Shown piece after piece: positions 53,037 through 62,257 of a stretch of 64,000 bases of DNA. The notes beneath the pieces were generated by a model. That model did no database searches, was not told the origin of the DNA, and saw only the letters and a program-made list of their open reading frames with translations. Source of the DNA: Bog-159 sp049511415 (GTDB lineage: Bacteria > Acidobacteriota > Terriglobia > Bryobacterales > Bryobacteraceae); assembly GCA_049511415.1 (NCBI GenBank), contig JBEKYC010000014.1:62001-126000 (forward strand). The letters run 5' to 3'. Positions within the stretch are counted from its first letter, which is position 1. Every line of letters starts with the position of its first letter. The position numbers were made by a program, and so were the translations under genes.

Positions 53037-53715
53037 GGGTGTCTGGAAGTTCTACGGCGACTACCCGGCTCTGCGCGACGTGGTGCTTCAGGCTGAACCG
53101 GGTTCCTGTCTCGCCCTGATCGGGCGGAATGGCGCCGGCAAGACTACCCTCCTTAGAATCATCGGCGGCTTCTCCAAAGCCGGCCGCGGCCAGGTCCGCA
53201 TCCTCGGCCACGATCCGCGGGAGACCGCCACGCGCCGCCGCATGGGATGGATCGGCCACGGCATCTCGGTATATGACGAGTTATCGGCTCTCGAGAACCT
53301 GACCCTCTTCGGACGCCTGTACGACCTGCCCGATCCGCACAAAGCCGCCATGGATTGGCTGGAACGCACGGGGCTTGGGCGAGTCAAGGATAGTTTGGTG
53401 CGCGAGTTCTCGCGCGGCATGCGGCAACGCCTGGCGGTGGCGCGCGCCTTCCTGCATGAACCTGCCGTGCTGCTGCTCGACGAGCCTTTCACCGCCCTCG
53501 ACGATCGCGCCATCGCCGTGCTGCAACGCCTCCTGCGCGAAGCCCTGGCCGAAGGCCGGACGGTAGTCATGTCCACCCACCAGTTGCGCGAGGCTCTGGA
53601 ACTGGCTACCCATGTGACCTTGTTGAACCGCGGCAAGACCGCGTTCCAGGGCGAGCGTACCGCACAGATGGTGGACGATCCCGGCTGGGTTTACGCGCAC
53701 TACGGCGAGGATTGA
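53017..53715 (+). CDS. ccmA: Haem exporter ATP-binding protein CcmA
   Basis: 232 residues, one ABC ATPase domain. Walker A is GRNGAGKTT, the signature helix reads FSRGMRQRLAVARAF, Walker B is AVLLLDEPF, and the H-loop is STHQ. As in other CcmA proteins it is shorter than most transporter ATPases. It works with CcmB to release haem-loaded CcmE. AAAGGAA lies before the ATG; the reading frame is open further upstream in the preceding gene but lacks a ribosome site. The first 20 bases overlap the regulatory-like gene. Confidence 0.9.
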   Translation: MNAVAAEGVWKFYGDYPALRDVVLQAEPGSCLALIGRNGAGKTTLLRIIGGFSKAGRGQVRILGHDPRETATRRRMGWIGHGISVYDELSALENLTLFGRLYDLPDPHKAAMDWLERTGLGRVKDSLVREFSRGMRQRLAVARAFLHEPAVLLLDEPFTALDDRAIAVLQRLLREALAEGRTVVMSTHQLREALELATHVTLLNRGKTAFQGERTAQMVDDPGWVYAHYGED

Positions 53716-54395
53716 TGGACTTCTTCCGCCAGATGTGGGTCATCACCCGGAAAGATCTGCGCGCCGAGCTTCGGACCAAGGAAGCCATCAACGCCTCGCT
53801 GGCCTTCTCGCTGGTGATCCTGGTGCTCTTCAGTTTCGCCTTCGATCCGACGGAAAGGGAAACAGTGGCGATGTCCGGCGGCTTGTTGTGGATTGTGTTC
53901 GCTTTCGCCGGCACGCTGGTTCTGAACCGGAGTTTCGCGCGCGAAGTCCCGAACGATTGCCTCGACGCTCTGGTAGCCGCGCCCATCTCCGGCGCCGCGC
54001 TGTTCATGGGCAAAGCCCTGGCGAATTTCGTTTTGGTGCTGGCCGTGGAACTGTTCTCGTTGCCGGTCTTCGGCATCTTCTATAATGTGCACTGGACCAG
54101 CCATTTTTGGTCGTTGATGCTGGTGTTGGCCCTGGGCACCTGGGGGCTGACCGTCATCGGCACCATTTTCAGCGCGCTGACCGTAAATATCCGGTTGCGC
54201 GAATTGATGGCGCCTCTGCTGGTGTATCCGATGCTGATTCCGTGTCTGATGAGCGCCATGCAATTGAGTATGGATTTGATTGCCGGAAAGCCGCTGGGAG
54301 GCGAGAATGAGATCTGGCTGCGCCTGCTGGTGGCTTTCGATGTGATTTTTACCGCGCTGTCTCTGGTTTTGGTGGAGACGGTGCTGGTCGGTTAG
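53715..54395 (+). CDS. ccmB: Haem exporter membrane protein CcmB
   Basis: 226 residues with six predicted membrane helices. The N-terminus VITRKDLRAELRTKEAINASLAFSLVILVLFSFAFDP is characteristic of CcmB, as is the RSFAREVPNDCLDALVAAP segment. It forms the channel-like partner of CcmA. The ATG at 53715 shares its first base with the ccmA stop (TGATG); a TTG one codon earlier is less likely. The gene is followed by ccmC after ten bases. Confidence 0.92.
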   Translation: MDFFRQMWVITRKDLRAELRTKEAINASLAFSLVILVLFSFAFDPTERETVAMSGGLLWIVFAFAGTLVLNRSFAREVPNDCLDALVAAPISGAALFMGKALANFVLVLAVELFSLPVFGIFYNVHWTSHFWSLMLVLALGTWGLTVIGTIFSALTVNIRLRELMAPLLVYPMLIPCLMSAMQLSMDLIAGKPLGGENEIWLRLLVAFDVIFTALSLVLVETVLVG

Positions 54396-54405
54396 GAGGG
54401 CTCTT

Positions 54406-55083
54406 GTGCGCGAAAAATTGATCTACGGCCTGGGAGTGATCGCGGCCATTCTGCTGGCCCGCGATCTCTACTCCATCTTCATGCAACTTCCCGACGAAGC
54501 CTCGCAAGGGATGATCTACCGCATCATCTTCTTTCATGTCCCGGCCGCCATTACAGCCATGCTGTGCTCGGCCGTGGCCTTCGTCGCGAGCGTGCTGTTC
54601 CTGCTGACGAAGAACTTCAAGCATGACGCGGTGGCCGTCGCTTCCACCGAAGTCGGCCTGGCCTTCCTGGCCGCCAACCTGGTCACCGGTTCCATCTGGG
54701 GCCGCATCATCTGGGGCATCTGGTGGACCTGGGATGCGCGTCTAACCTCGGCGCTCATCTGCTGGCTGCTCTACGCCGGCTACCTGATGCTGCGCCACGC
54801 CATCGAGGAACCTACCTCGCGCGCGCGCATCGCCGCGGTCTTCAACATTTTCGCGTTCGCGGATGTCCCTATCGTATTTTTCTCGATCAAGTGGTGGCGC
54901 ACCCAACATCCGCAGCCGGTCTTCTGGGGCGGCGGCAGCATCGATTCGGCGATGTTCTTGACCGCTGCGCTGAACCTGTTGGCGCTCATCCTGCTGGGCA
55001 TCATTCTGACGCTCGTCCGCTTGCGCCAGGAGGAAGTGCAGCGCGAAGTGGATTCGATGCGCCGGTACGCCCACGCCGTGTAA
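54406..55083 (+). CDS. ccmC: Haem delivery protein CcmC
   Basis: 225 residues from GTG, with six membrane helices. The tryptophan-rich motif WGIWWTWDARLTS is intact, and FHVPAAI supplies the first periplasmic haem-ligand histidine. A second His is expected in the RTQHPQPVFW loop. CcmC presents haem to CcmE. The gene order ccmA-B-C-D is the usual one. GAGGG lies before the GTG. Confidence 0.95.
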   Translation: MREKLIYGLGVIAAILLARDLYSIFMQLPDEASQGMIYRIIFFHVPAAITAMLCSAVAFVASVLFLLTKNFKHDAVAVASTEVGLAFLAANLVTGSIWGRIIWGIWWTWDARLTSALICWLLYAGYLMLRHAIEEPTSRARIAAVFNIFAFADVPIVFFSIKWWRTQHPQPVFWGGGSIDSAMFLTAALNLLALILLGIILTLVRLRQEEVQREVDSMRRYAHAV

Positions 55084-55093
55084 CGGAGATTTC

Positions 55094-55249
55094 ATGGACA
55101 CACGTAATTTCACATTCATGTTTTATGGCTTCCTGGCCGCCTGGCTGATCCTGGTGGTGTATGTGCTCTCGCTGGTCTCACGCGAGCGCAAGATCGCCGA
55201 TCAGCTCAAGAGCTTGAAGGGCATGCTGGATTATAAAGACCGCAAGTGA
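55094..55249 (+). CDS. ccmD: CcmD-type small membrane protein
   Basis: 51 residues, with GGAG five bases before the ATG. One membrane helix (FYGFLAAWLILVVYVLSLVS) is followed by RERKIADQLKSLKGML. This matches the CcmD pattern of a single helix followed by a charged cytoplasmic tail. CcmD holds CcmA-B-C-E together during haem release. It is ten bases after ccmC and ends the operon. Small size makes the sequence evidence limited, but position and topology agree. Confidence 0.85.
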   Translation: MDTRNFTFMFYGFLAAWLILVVYVLSLVSRERKIADQLKSLKGMLDYKDRK

Positions 55250-55268
55250 CGCTTTTGGCGACGCTACC

Positions 55269-56567
55269 ATGAACCGACGTACGCTTCTGGCAGGCCTGGC
55301 CGCTGCGCCGGGCGCATTGCTGCCCGCGCGGGCGCAGATTGCGGCCCGCGGCCTGTCCGTTCCCGTCATTAAGGATATCTCGGTGATCGCGACCGCTCCC
55401 GCCGGTCTGCGCCTTTCTGTCGTAAAGATCACCACCGATCAGGATGGTCTCTACGGCTACGGCTGCGCCACCTTCACGCAGCGGGCGGAACTGGTGAATG
55501 CGGCGGTTGAAAAGTACCTGCGGCCGTTCCTGATCGGCAAGCGCGCCGACAATATCGAAGACATCTGGCAGGCCTGCTACAACAGCTCCTACTGGCGCAA
55601 CGGTCCGGTGCTGAACAATGCCATCAGCGGCGTGGACCAGGCGCTTTGGGATATCAAGGGACGCCAGGCCGGCATGCCCGTTTACCAACTTCTGGGCGGC
55701 AAGTGCCGCGAGGCTGCCACCTGCTATACGCATGCCTCCGGCGCCGAGATCGAGCAGACCATCGACCAGGCTCGCCGCTTCATGGACCAAGGCTTCCGCC
55801 ACGTGCGCGTGCAGGTTGGCGTCCCCGGCATGGCGGCCTATGGATCGGCCGGCAGCGGCGGCGCCATCTTCGAACCGGCGTATTACATCCGGCGCGCGCT
55901 CAAGCTGTTCGAGGAATGCCGCAAGCAACTCGGCGACGAGGTTGAACTGCTGCACGACATGCATGAGCGCGTTTCGCCCAACCAGGCCGTGCAGTTCGTG
56001 AAGGACGCCGAGCGCTTCAAGATGTTCTTCATGGAAGATCCGCTCTCGCCGGAAGACATCGATTACTTTCGCCAGATCCGCAGCCAATGCGCCACGCCCA
56101 TCGCCATGGGTGAACTGTTCAACAGCCCGCACGAGTGGACGCCGCTGATCACCGGCCGTCTCATCGATTACATACGCATCCATGTGACGCAGGCGGGCGG
56201 TCTGACCCCGGTTCGCAAGATCGCCGCCATGGCGGAGATTCACGGCGTGAAGACCGCGTGGCACGGCCCCGGCGATGTGTCGCCCATCGGGCACGCCGCC
56301 AATGTGACGCTCGACCTGGTCTGCTACAACTTCGGCATCCAGGAGTACTCGCCCTTCAACGATCGGCTGCAGGAGGTTTTCCGCGGCTGCCCGGTCATGA
56401 AGAACGGCTCCTTCTATGCCAACGAGGCTCCCGGATGGGGTATCGAAATCGACGAAAAGCTGGCGGCCAAGTATCTCTACGGCAGCTTTGAGAGCGAAGA
56501 GCGCAAGCGCCTCAACGGCGGTTGGGGCGAAGTGCGGCGGCGTGACGGCACCATCATCAAACAGTGA
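55269..56567 (+). CDS. Tat-exported enolase-superfamily protein, mannonate dehydratase-like
   Basis: 432 residues. It starts with a twin-arginine signal (MNRRTLLAGLAAAPGALLPARA). The rest is a full mandelate-racemase-type enolase. The ManD/RspA branch is indicated by VKITTDQDGLYGYGCATF, EDIWQACYNSSYWRNGPV, LWDIKGRQAGMPVYQLLGGK and HDMHERVSPNQA. Metal ligands are the Asp of HDMHE, the Glu of EDPLSPED and the Glu of MGELFNSP. A later His lies in WHGPGDVSPIGHAA. ManD dehydrates D-mannonate, but the family has members with other or no activity. Export is unusual for it. It stands alone downstream of ccmD on the same strand, 19 bases away. Confidence 0.82.
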   Translation: MNRRTLLAGLAAAPGALLPARAQIAARGLSVPVIKDISVIATAPAGLRLSVVKITTDQDGLYGYGCATFTQRAELVNAAVEKYLRPFLIGKRADNIEDIWQACYNSSYWRNGPVLNNAISGVDQALWDIKGRQAGMPVYQLLGGKCREAATCYTHASGAEIEQTIDQARRFMDQGFRHVRVQVGVPGMAAYGSAGSGGAIFEPAYYIRRALKLFEECRKQLGDEVELLHDMHERVSPNQAVQFVKDAERFKMFFMEDPLSPEDIDYFRQIRSQCATPIAMGELFNSPHEWTPLITGRLIDYIRIHVTQAGGLTPVRKIAAMAEIHGVKTAWHGPGDVSPIGHAANVTLDLVCYNFGIQEYSPFNDRLQEVFRGCPVMKNGSFYANEAPGWGIEIDEKLAAKYLYGSFESEERKRLNGGWGEVRRRDGTIIKQ

Positions 56568-56576
56568 GACGGGGCG

Positions 56577-58922
56577 TTACGGTTCTCCGTTAGCCGGCTC
56601 GAATAAGCCGAACGTAAATACGTCGGTGGCCGCCACGATGGTCACATACTGTTTGCCATCCGCCATGAACGTAATCGGCGAAGCCGTAAGATTCTGTCCC
56701 AGATAGTAATGCCATAGGTGCTTGCCGGTTACCGCATCCACGGCTACTAACTGGCCGTCGTCGTCGCCGAAGAAGATCAATCCGCCCGCCGTGGAGACGG
56801 TCCCGGCCCACATGTCGCCGTGACCCGTCATCGGATATTCCCAACGTTTTTCGCCGGTGCGCGGATCGAGCGCGCGCAGATAGAATCGGCCCGGCTCTTT
56901 CGAGATTGACTCGCCACCGGTGCCCGCGAAATTCTTCATCGGCTCGGGCGACTTGGCGGACGACATGTAGTTATCGCATTGTTCCAAGGTCGGCACATAG
57001 AACAGGCCCGTTTGGGGATTGTAGGAAGGCGACATCCAGTTCGTCGCGCCGCGCACGGATGGGCACACGCGCGTGCCGTTCGGAGAAGGCTCCATGCCCG
57101 GGCTGGCGATGGGCCGTCCTTTGGCGTCGATCCCCTTGGCCCAATTCAGGCGTTCGACAAACGGCGTGGCACGCAAAAACTCGCCGGTCGCGCGGTCCAG
57201 GACATACAGGAAACCGTTGCGATTCGGATGTACCAGAAGCTTGCGGGGATGGCCGTCAAAGTCCGCGTCGAGCAGTAGCGGCCACGCTTGCGCGTCCCAA
57301 TCGTGCGTATCGTGCGGCGTGAACTGGAAATACCATTTCAGCTTGCCCGTGTCGGCATCCAGGGCCAGCAGCGAATCCGAGTAGAGATTGTCGCCATGGC
57401 GCGCGCCACCGTAGAAATCGGGCCACGGATTGCCGGTTGTCCAGTAGAGGGTGCTGGTTTCGGGATCATACGTGCCGTTGAGCCAGGTGGCCGCACCGCC
57501 CCATTCGGGACCAAGTTCGCCCCATGTCTCGGCGCCTGGTTCACCTTTCGCCGGGACGGTCCAAAAGCGCCACAACTCTTCGCCGCTTGCGGCAGAGAAG
57601 GCCGCCACGAATCCGCGCACACCAGTATCGCCGCCGGAGACGCCTACAATGATCCGATCCTTGACCGCCATGGGCGCCAGAGTGGCGAATGCGCCGCGAT
57701 CGGTATCCGCATACTGCCGGTCCCACAGCGCGCCGCCGGTCTTGCGATCGAGCGCCACCAGATGAGCCTCACTGGTAACGAAGAACACGCGGTCGCCCAG
57801 AATTGCGGCGCCCCGGTTCACGTCGCTGCGTTTAGCCTGCTCATCGCGATAGGTCCATATGCGGCGTCCCGTACGCGCATCCAGTGCATGCAACTCGTTG
57901 CTGTTGGTGACATACATGATGCCGTCATAAACCAGCGGCGTGGCTTCCAAATGCGTGGCGCCGTCCACATGGTAGACCCACGACGAAACCAGCGACTCGG
58001 CGTTGGCCGATGTGATCTGCCGTAACGGGCTATGCCGCTGTCCGGCGTAATCACCGGCATAGGTCAGCCAATCGGTGCCTTCGCCGCGACGGATCAGATC
58101 GTAAGATGCGCCGCCGGGCGGAACTGAGGCGCCACCCGCAGGGCTTTGACGGATGGACTGGCGGCCCAGGAAGGCAACTACGTTATCTATTTCCAATGCC
58201 GTAAGCCGCTCTTTGAAATCGTGGGGCATCAGGGACTTATTATGGAAGATAACTTCGCGTAACTGCGCTTTCAACAGGCGGTGTATCTCGCCATGCGAAT
58301 CCAGGACAACAATAGCGTAATTGGTGTTGTCGCGAGCTACGCCTGAAACAGTTTGGCCGGTCTTAGTCACGACAGTTACAGCGCCGTAACCATCGGCAAT
58401 TTCCGCGTCCGGATCAAGGATAGCCCGCCGTAATTGCGGGAACGAGGCGGTTCGCCCAATGTTGGAAAGATCGGGACCAGGGTAGCCGCCGCGGCCCCGG
58501 ATGGCATGGCAGTTCGCGCAGCCGGCATTGCCAAAGAACAGAGCCTCGCCGGCCCGGGCGTCGCCGGGCGCGGTGCTGTCGAACGCAACCGAAGTCAGAT
58601 TGCGGAGATAGGCAATAATCTGCCAGACCCTGGCGGCCGGCAAGCCGGACGGAGGCATGTCGGAGCCCTTCACCCCTTCGGTGAGCGCCGCAAATAAGTG
58701 CCGGTTAGTGGCCCCGCGGATCTGATCGCCGTGCGACAGATTGGGCCCCCGGCCACCTTCGGCGGTGGGGCCGTGGCACCCGCTGCAGCTTTCCAGGTAC
58801 AGTTTCCTGCCGGCGGCGACGGCATCGGCCTGTCCCGCCACCGGATTCTTGAGGTCTTCCTTCTCCTCGGCAACCTGGGCAAGGAGACATGGCGCCAGAA
58901 CGCAGATCAGCACACTTCGCAT
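56577..58922 (-). CDS. PQQ-dependent dehydrogenase with two N-terminal haem domains
   Basis: 781 residues with a signal peptide (MRSVLICVLAPCLLAQ). Two cytochrome c domains come first: CSGCH at 46-50 and CANCH at 135-139, each with a later Met ligand candidate (MPPSGLP; a less clear one in the second). A PQQ-type propeller follows (from about 250), with repeats such as LHALDARTGRRIWTY, LVALDRKTGGALW and YVLDRATGEFLRATP. Ending strands include GHLWHYYLGQNL-type sequence. It should oxidise an alcohol or sugar in the periplasm and pass electrons through its haems. In quinohaemoproteins the cytochrome is usually C-terminal, so this order is inverted. It converges with the enolase gene. Confidence 0.85.
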   Translation of the reverse strand: MRSVLICVLAPCLLAQVAEEKEDLKNPVAGQADAVAAGRKLYLESCSGCHGPTAEGGRGPNLSHGDQIRGATNRHLFAALTEGVKGSDMPPSGLPAARVWQIIAYLRNLTSVAFDSTAPGDARAGEALFFGNAGCANCHAIRGRGGYPGPDLSNIGRTASFPQLRRAILDPDAEIADGYGAVTVVTKTGQTVSGVARDNTNYAIVVLDSHGEIHRLLKAQLREVIFHNKSLMPHDFKERLTALEIDNVVAFLGRQSIRQSPAGGASVPPGGASYDLIRRGEGTDWLTYAGDYAGQRHSPLRQITSANAESLVSSWVYHVDGATHLEATPLVYDGIMYVTNSNELHALDARTGRRIWTYRDEQAKRSDVNRGAAILGDRVFFVTSEAHLVALDRKTGGALWDRQYADTDRGAFATLAPMAVKDRIIVGVSGGDTGVRGFVAAFSAASGEELWRFWTVPAKGEPGAETWGELGPEWGGAATWLNGTYDPETSTLYWTTGNPWPDFYGGARHGDNLYSDSLLALDADTGKLKWYFQFTPHDTHDWDAQAWPLLLDADFDGHPRKLLVHPNRNGFLYVLDRATGEFLRATPFVERLNWAKGIDAKGRPIASPGMEPSPNGTRVCPSVRGATNWMSPSYNPQTGLFYVPTLEQCDNYMSSAKSPEPMKNFAGTGGESISKEPGRFYLRALDPRTGEKRWEYPMTGHGDMWAGTVSTAGGLIFFGDDDGQLVAVDAVTGKHLWHYYLGQNLTASPITFMADGKQYVTIVAATDVFTFGLFEPANGEP

Positions 58923-58956
58923 GGTATGTATGATTCAGTATAGTGGGCGACGGCCC

Positions 58957-60552
58957 TTACTTCCGCAATAGGAAATTCCCCACAAACATGGCATCGATGC
59001 CGGATGAATAGAAACTGCGCACGGCATCGCGCGGCGTACACACTAATGGCTCGCTGAATAAGTTAAACGAGGTGTTATACAGCACGGGCAGCCCGCTGGC
59101 TTTGCCGGCGGCCTGGAGTAACTGCCAGTAGAGCGGGTTATCCTGCCTGGAGACGGCGTGTACGCGAATGAGGTAGCCGTCCAGAGTGGCGCTCGCAAAG
59201 CGCTCGCGATGTTCCGGCCGGACACGGCCGGTGGTGGCCAGAAAGCGCGCGTTGGGACCGCACTCAAAATAATCGGCGGCCAGCTCCGCGGGCACCGAGG
59301 CCGCAAATTTGCGGAAGGGTTCGCGGTGTTTGATGAAGGCGTTCAGATTCTCCGCGGCGTAGGGATCGAGCGGCGAGGCCAGGATGCTGCGGTTGCCCAG
59401 GGCGCGGGGACCAAACTCCATGCGGCCGTGCATCCATGCCACGATTTGGTTTTCAGCGAGCAGCGAGATGGCCGTATCGATGGTTTCCTCGGTGGTCAGG
59501 ATGTAGCGAAAGCGCAGTTTGCAGTTCTCGAGCACGCGCTTGATCTCTTCCGGGGTGTAGCTGGGGCCGAGGTAGAGATTCTCGAGCGGCACGCGCCGAG
59601 ACTGATTATAGACGGCGTGCCAGGCGTACAAGGCCGCGCCGATTGCCGTGCCCGCGTCGCCGGCGGCAGGCTGCACGAAAACCCCGTCGAACGGTGCATG
59701 CTCCAGCGCCGAGATCAGCAGGGCGTTCAGACCTAAACCACCCGCGAAGCATAGGTGCTCGCCCGCGCCGGCCATGGCGACCGCGGTCTGTTCGATGGCG
59801 CGCTGAATGCCCGCGGCTATTGGCGCGCGGAGAGCCTCAGGCACCGGCGCGCTGTCGTCCAGGCCGAGACGTTTGTAGAACCGGGCACTGAAGCCGCCGT
59901 GTGTCAGACGTTCGGCGTCAAAGAATGACCGGTCGAGGCGTGGCCATTCGCCGCCGCGCACGGCTATGATTTCGAGGAACAGATCACGGAAGCGATCGTC
60001 GCCGGATGCCGAGAGCCACTGGACTTTGTGCTCTTCCTGGCTGGCGCGAAAGCCGAGTAACTCGGTGACGCGTCCGTATAAGTCACCCAGGGAGTCGGGG
60101 TAATAAAGCTCTTTTTCGAGCGTCAGTTGGGATCCCGCGGCATGCCAGCGCGTGCCGCAGCGAAAATCGCCCGCGCGGTCCAGCGTAAGAACGGTGGCTT
60201 CCTCGAAAGGGGAGAGATAATATGCGGAAGCGGCGTGCGCGGTATGATGCTCCACCACTACGATGCGGCTATTGGGGAATCGCGCGCGCAGTTGCAGATG
60301 CAGCGGCGCCTCCGGGCCGGTGGCGAACGGGCGCGACACGGCGACGGCATCCACCTGGCTCGGCTCCGCTCCCGCCAGCGCCAGGCATGCGGCTATGGAT
60401 TGCTCGGGAAGGCCAGTCGGTCCGGCGTGTGCGCCCGGCGCTAGACCTTGTCGGCTGAGCTTCGATTCCTCAATGGCCGCAGCCAGGGTGCCATTTTTCA
60501 GGATGGCGGTGGCCGCGTCGCCTAAGATTCCGCCAATTCCCAGTATGATCAT
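58957..60552 (-). CDS. NodU/CmcH-type O-carbamoyltransferase
   Basis: 531 residues from the ATG at 60552, which overlaps the glnS stop (ATGA). The N-terminal domain is like an actin/HSP70-type kinase fold, starting ILGIGGILGDAATAIL. The key histidines are in VVVEHHTAHAASAYYLSPF, as in TobZ, CmcH and NodU. The C-terminal ATP-site segment reads GRMEFGPRALGNRSILASPLDP. These enzymes move a carbamoyl group from carbamoyl phosphate through carbamoyl-AMP to a hydroxyl of a sugar or antibiotic. The acceptor is unknown. There is no biosynthetic cluster around it, only glnS. Confidence 0.87.
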   Translation of the reverse strand: MIILGIGGILGDAATAILKNGTLAAAIEESKLSRQGLAPGAHAGPTGLPEQSIAACLALAGAEPSQVDAVAVSRPFATGPEAPLHLQLRARFPNSRIVVVEHHTAHAASAYYLSPFEEATVLTLDRAGDFRCGTRWHAAGSQLTLEKELYYPDSLGDLYGRVTELLGFRASQEEHKVQWLSASGDDRFRDLFLEIIAVRGGEWPRLDRSFFDAERLTHGGFSARFYKRLGLDDSAPVPEALRAPIAAGIQRAIEQTAVAMAGAGEHLCFAGGLGLNALLISALEHAPFDGVFVQPAAGDAGTAIGAALYAWHAVYNQSRRVPLENLYLGPSYTPEEIKRVLENCKLRFRYILTTEETIDTAISLLAENQIVAWMHGRMEFGPRALGNRSILASPLDPYAAENLNAFIKHREPFRKFAASVPAELAADYFECGPNARFLATTGRVRPEHRERFASATLDGYLIRVHAVSRQDNPLYWQLLQAAGKASGLPVLYNTSFNLFSEPLVCTPRDAVRSFYSSGIDAMFVGNFLLRK

Positions 60553-62246
60553 GCGGTCTTCCGGCCGCCTTGGGCCTTTTCGATTTTGGCCCACGTGTCA
60601 CGCAAGGCCACCGTGCGGTTGAAGACCAGTTTGCCCGGTCCAGAATCCGTATCGACACAGAAGTAGCCCAGGCGCTCAAACTGGTAACGGTTGCCCTCGG
60701 CGGCATTCGCCAGCGACGGCTCCAACTTACAACCAGTAAGCACTTCAAGCGAGTGCGGGTTTAAGTTGGAAATGAAGGTTTCGCCTTCGTCGGTCTCGCC
60801 GGGGTCTTCGCGAGTGAATAGGTTATCGTACAGGCGGACCTCGGCAACCACGGCATGCGCGGCGGAGACCCAGTGGATGGTGGCTTTCACCTTGCGGCCG
60901 TCGGGGGCATTGCCGCCGCGGGTGGCGGGATCGTAGGTGCAATGGATCTCGACGATCGCGCCGGTTTCGTCTTTGACGACGGACGTACACTTGATGAAGT
61001 AACCGTACCGCAGGCGCACCTCGCGGCCCGGCGAGAGCCTGAAAAACTGCTTGGGCGGATCTTCGCGGAAGTCGTCCTGCTCGATATAAAGGACGCGCGA
61101 AAACGGGACGGTGCGGGTGCCCGCGGACGCGTCTTCGGGATTGTTCACGGCTTCCATCTGTTCGGCGCCGTCCTCGGGATAATTGTCGATCACCACGCGC
61201 AGGGGACGAAGCACGGCCATGACGCGGGGCGCGTGCCGGTTAAGATCCTCGCGGAGAAAATGTTCCAGCAATGACAGCTCGATGCTGCCGTTGGTCTTGG
61301 AGACGCCGATGGCGTTGCAGAAATTGCGCAGGGCTTCGGGAGTGTAGCCGCGGCGGCGTATGCCGGAAATGGTGGGCATGCGCGGATCGTCCCAACCGGT
61401 TACATGCCCGTCCTGCACGAGCTTGAGCAACTTGCGCTTGCTGAGGAGCGTATAAGTGAGGTTCAGGCGATCGAATTCGATCTGCTGCGGATGATAGATT
61501 CCCAACTGCTCGACGTACCAGTCATAGAGCGGGCGATGATCTTCGAATTCCAGGGTACAGATGGAGTGAGTAATACGCTCGATGGAATCGCTTTCGCCGT
61601 GCGTGAAATCGTACATCGGATAGATGCACCACTTATCGCCCGTGCGGTGATGTTCGGCGTGCAGGATACGGTACATCACCGGATCGCGCATGTTCAGGTT
61701 CTTGGACGCCATGTCGATCTTGGCGCGCAGGGTGCGGGAGCCGTCCGGAAATTCACCGGCACGCATGCGCTCGAACAGGTCGAGGTTTTCTTCGATGGAC
61801 CGATTACGCCAGGGGCTTTCCTTGCCGGGCTCGGTCAGGCTGCCGCGATACTCGCGGACCTGGTCGGCGGTGAGATCGCAGACGTAGGCTTTGCCGGACT
61901 TAGTCAGCTGGACGGCCCATGCGTATAACTGGTCGAAGTAATCCGATGCATAGAAGAGCCGGTCTTCGAAATCACCGCCCAGCCAGCGCACATCCTTGAT
62001 AATGGAGTCCACATACTCGGTTTCTTCCTTCGACGGGTTGGTGTCGTCGAAGCGCAGGTTGCATTTGCCGCCGAACTCCGCGGCGAGTCCGAAATTGAGA
62101 TTGATCGACTTGGCATGGCCGATGTGGAGGTAGCCGTTCGGCTCGGGTGGAAAGCGCGTTTGCACGCGGCCACCATACTTACTGGTCTTTAAGTCTTCGA
62201 TGATGATATCGCGGACGAAGTTCGAAGGGCCTGGAGTGGGGGTCAT
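60549..62246 (-). CDS. glnS: Glutaminyl-tRNA synthetase
   Basis: 565 residues. Class I motifs: PPEPNGYLHIGHAKSI (HIGH), and LLSKRKL (KMSKS equivalent). GlnRS-specific sections are present: RFDDTNPSKEE, YDFTHGESDSIERITHSICTLEFEDHRPLYDWY, and a C-terminal beta-barrel region (GREVRLRYGYFIKC, LNPHSLEVLTGCKLEPSL) that reads the anticodon. It charges tRNA-Gln directly. The presence of GlnRS means tRNA-Gln need not go through the amidotransferase pathway. The ATG at 62246 lies right before the conserved FVRDIIIEDL start. It is 11 bases downstream of gltX. Confidence 0.96.
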   Translation of the reverse strand: MTPTPGPSNFVRDIIIEDLKTSKYGGRVQTRFPPEPNGYLHIGHAKSINLNFGLAAEFGGKCNLRFDDTNPSKEETEYVDSIIKDVRWLGGDFEDRLFYASDYFDQLYAWAVQLTKSGKAYVCDLTADQVREYRGSLTEPGKESPWRNRSIEENLDLFERMRAGEFPDGSRTLRAKIDMASKNLNMRDPVMYRILHAEHHRTGDKWCIYPMYDFTHGESDSIERITHSICTLEFEDHRPLYDWYVEQLGIYHPQQIEFDRLNLTYTLLSKRKLLKLVQDGHVTGWDDPRMPTISGIRRRGYTPEALRNFCNAIGVSKTNGSIELSLLEHFLREDLNRHAPRVMAVLRPLRVVIDNYPEDGAEQMEAVNNPEDASAGTRTVPFSRVLYIEQDDFREDPPKQFFRLSPGREVRLRYGYFIKCTSVVKDETGAIVEIHCTYDPATRGGNAPDGRKVKATIHWVSAAHAVVAEVRLYDNLFTREDPGETDEGETFISNLNPHSLEVLTGCKLEPSLANAAEGNRYQFERLGYFCVDTDSGPGKLVFNRTVALRDTWAKIEKAQGGRKTA

Positions 62247-62257
62247 GTGATCAATTC

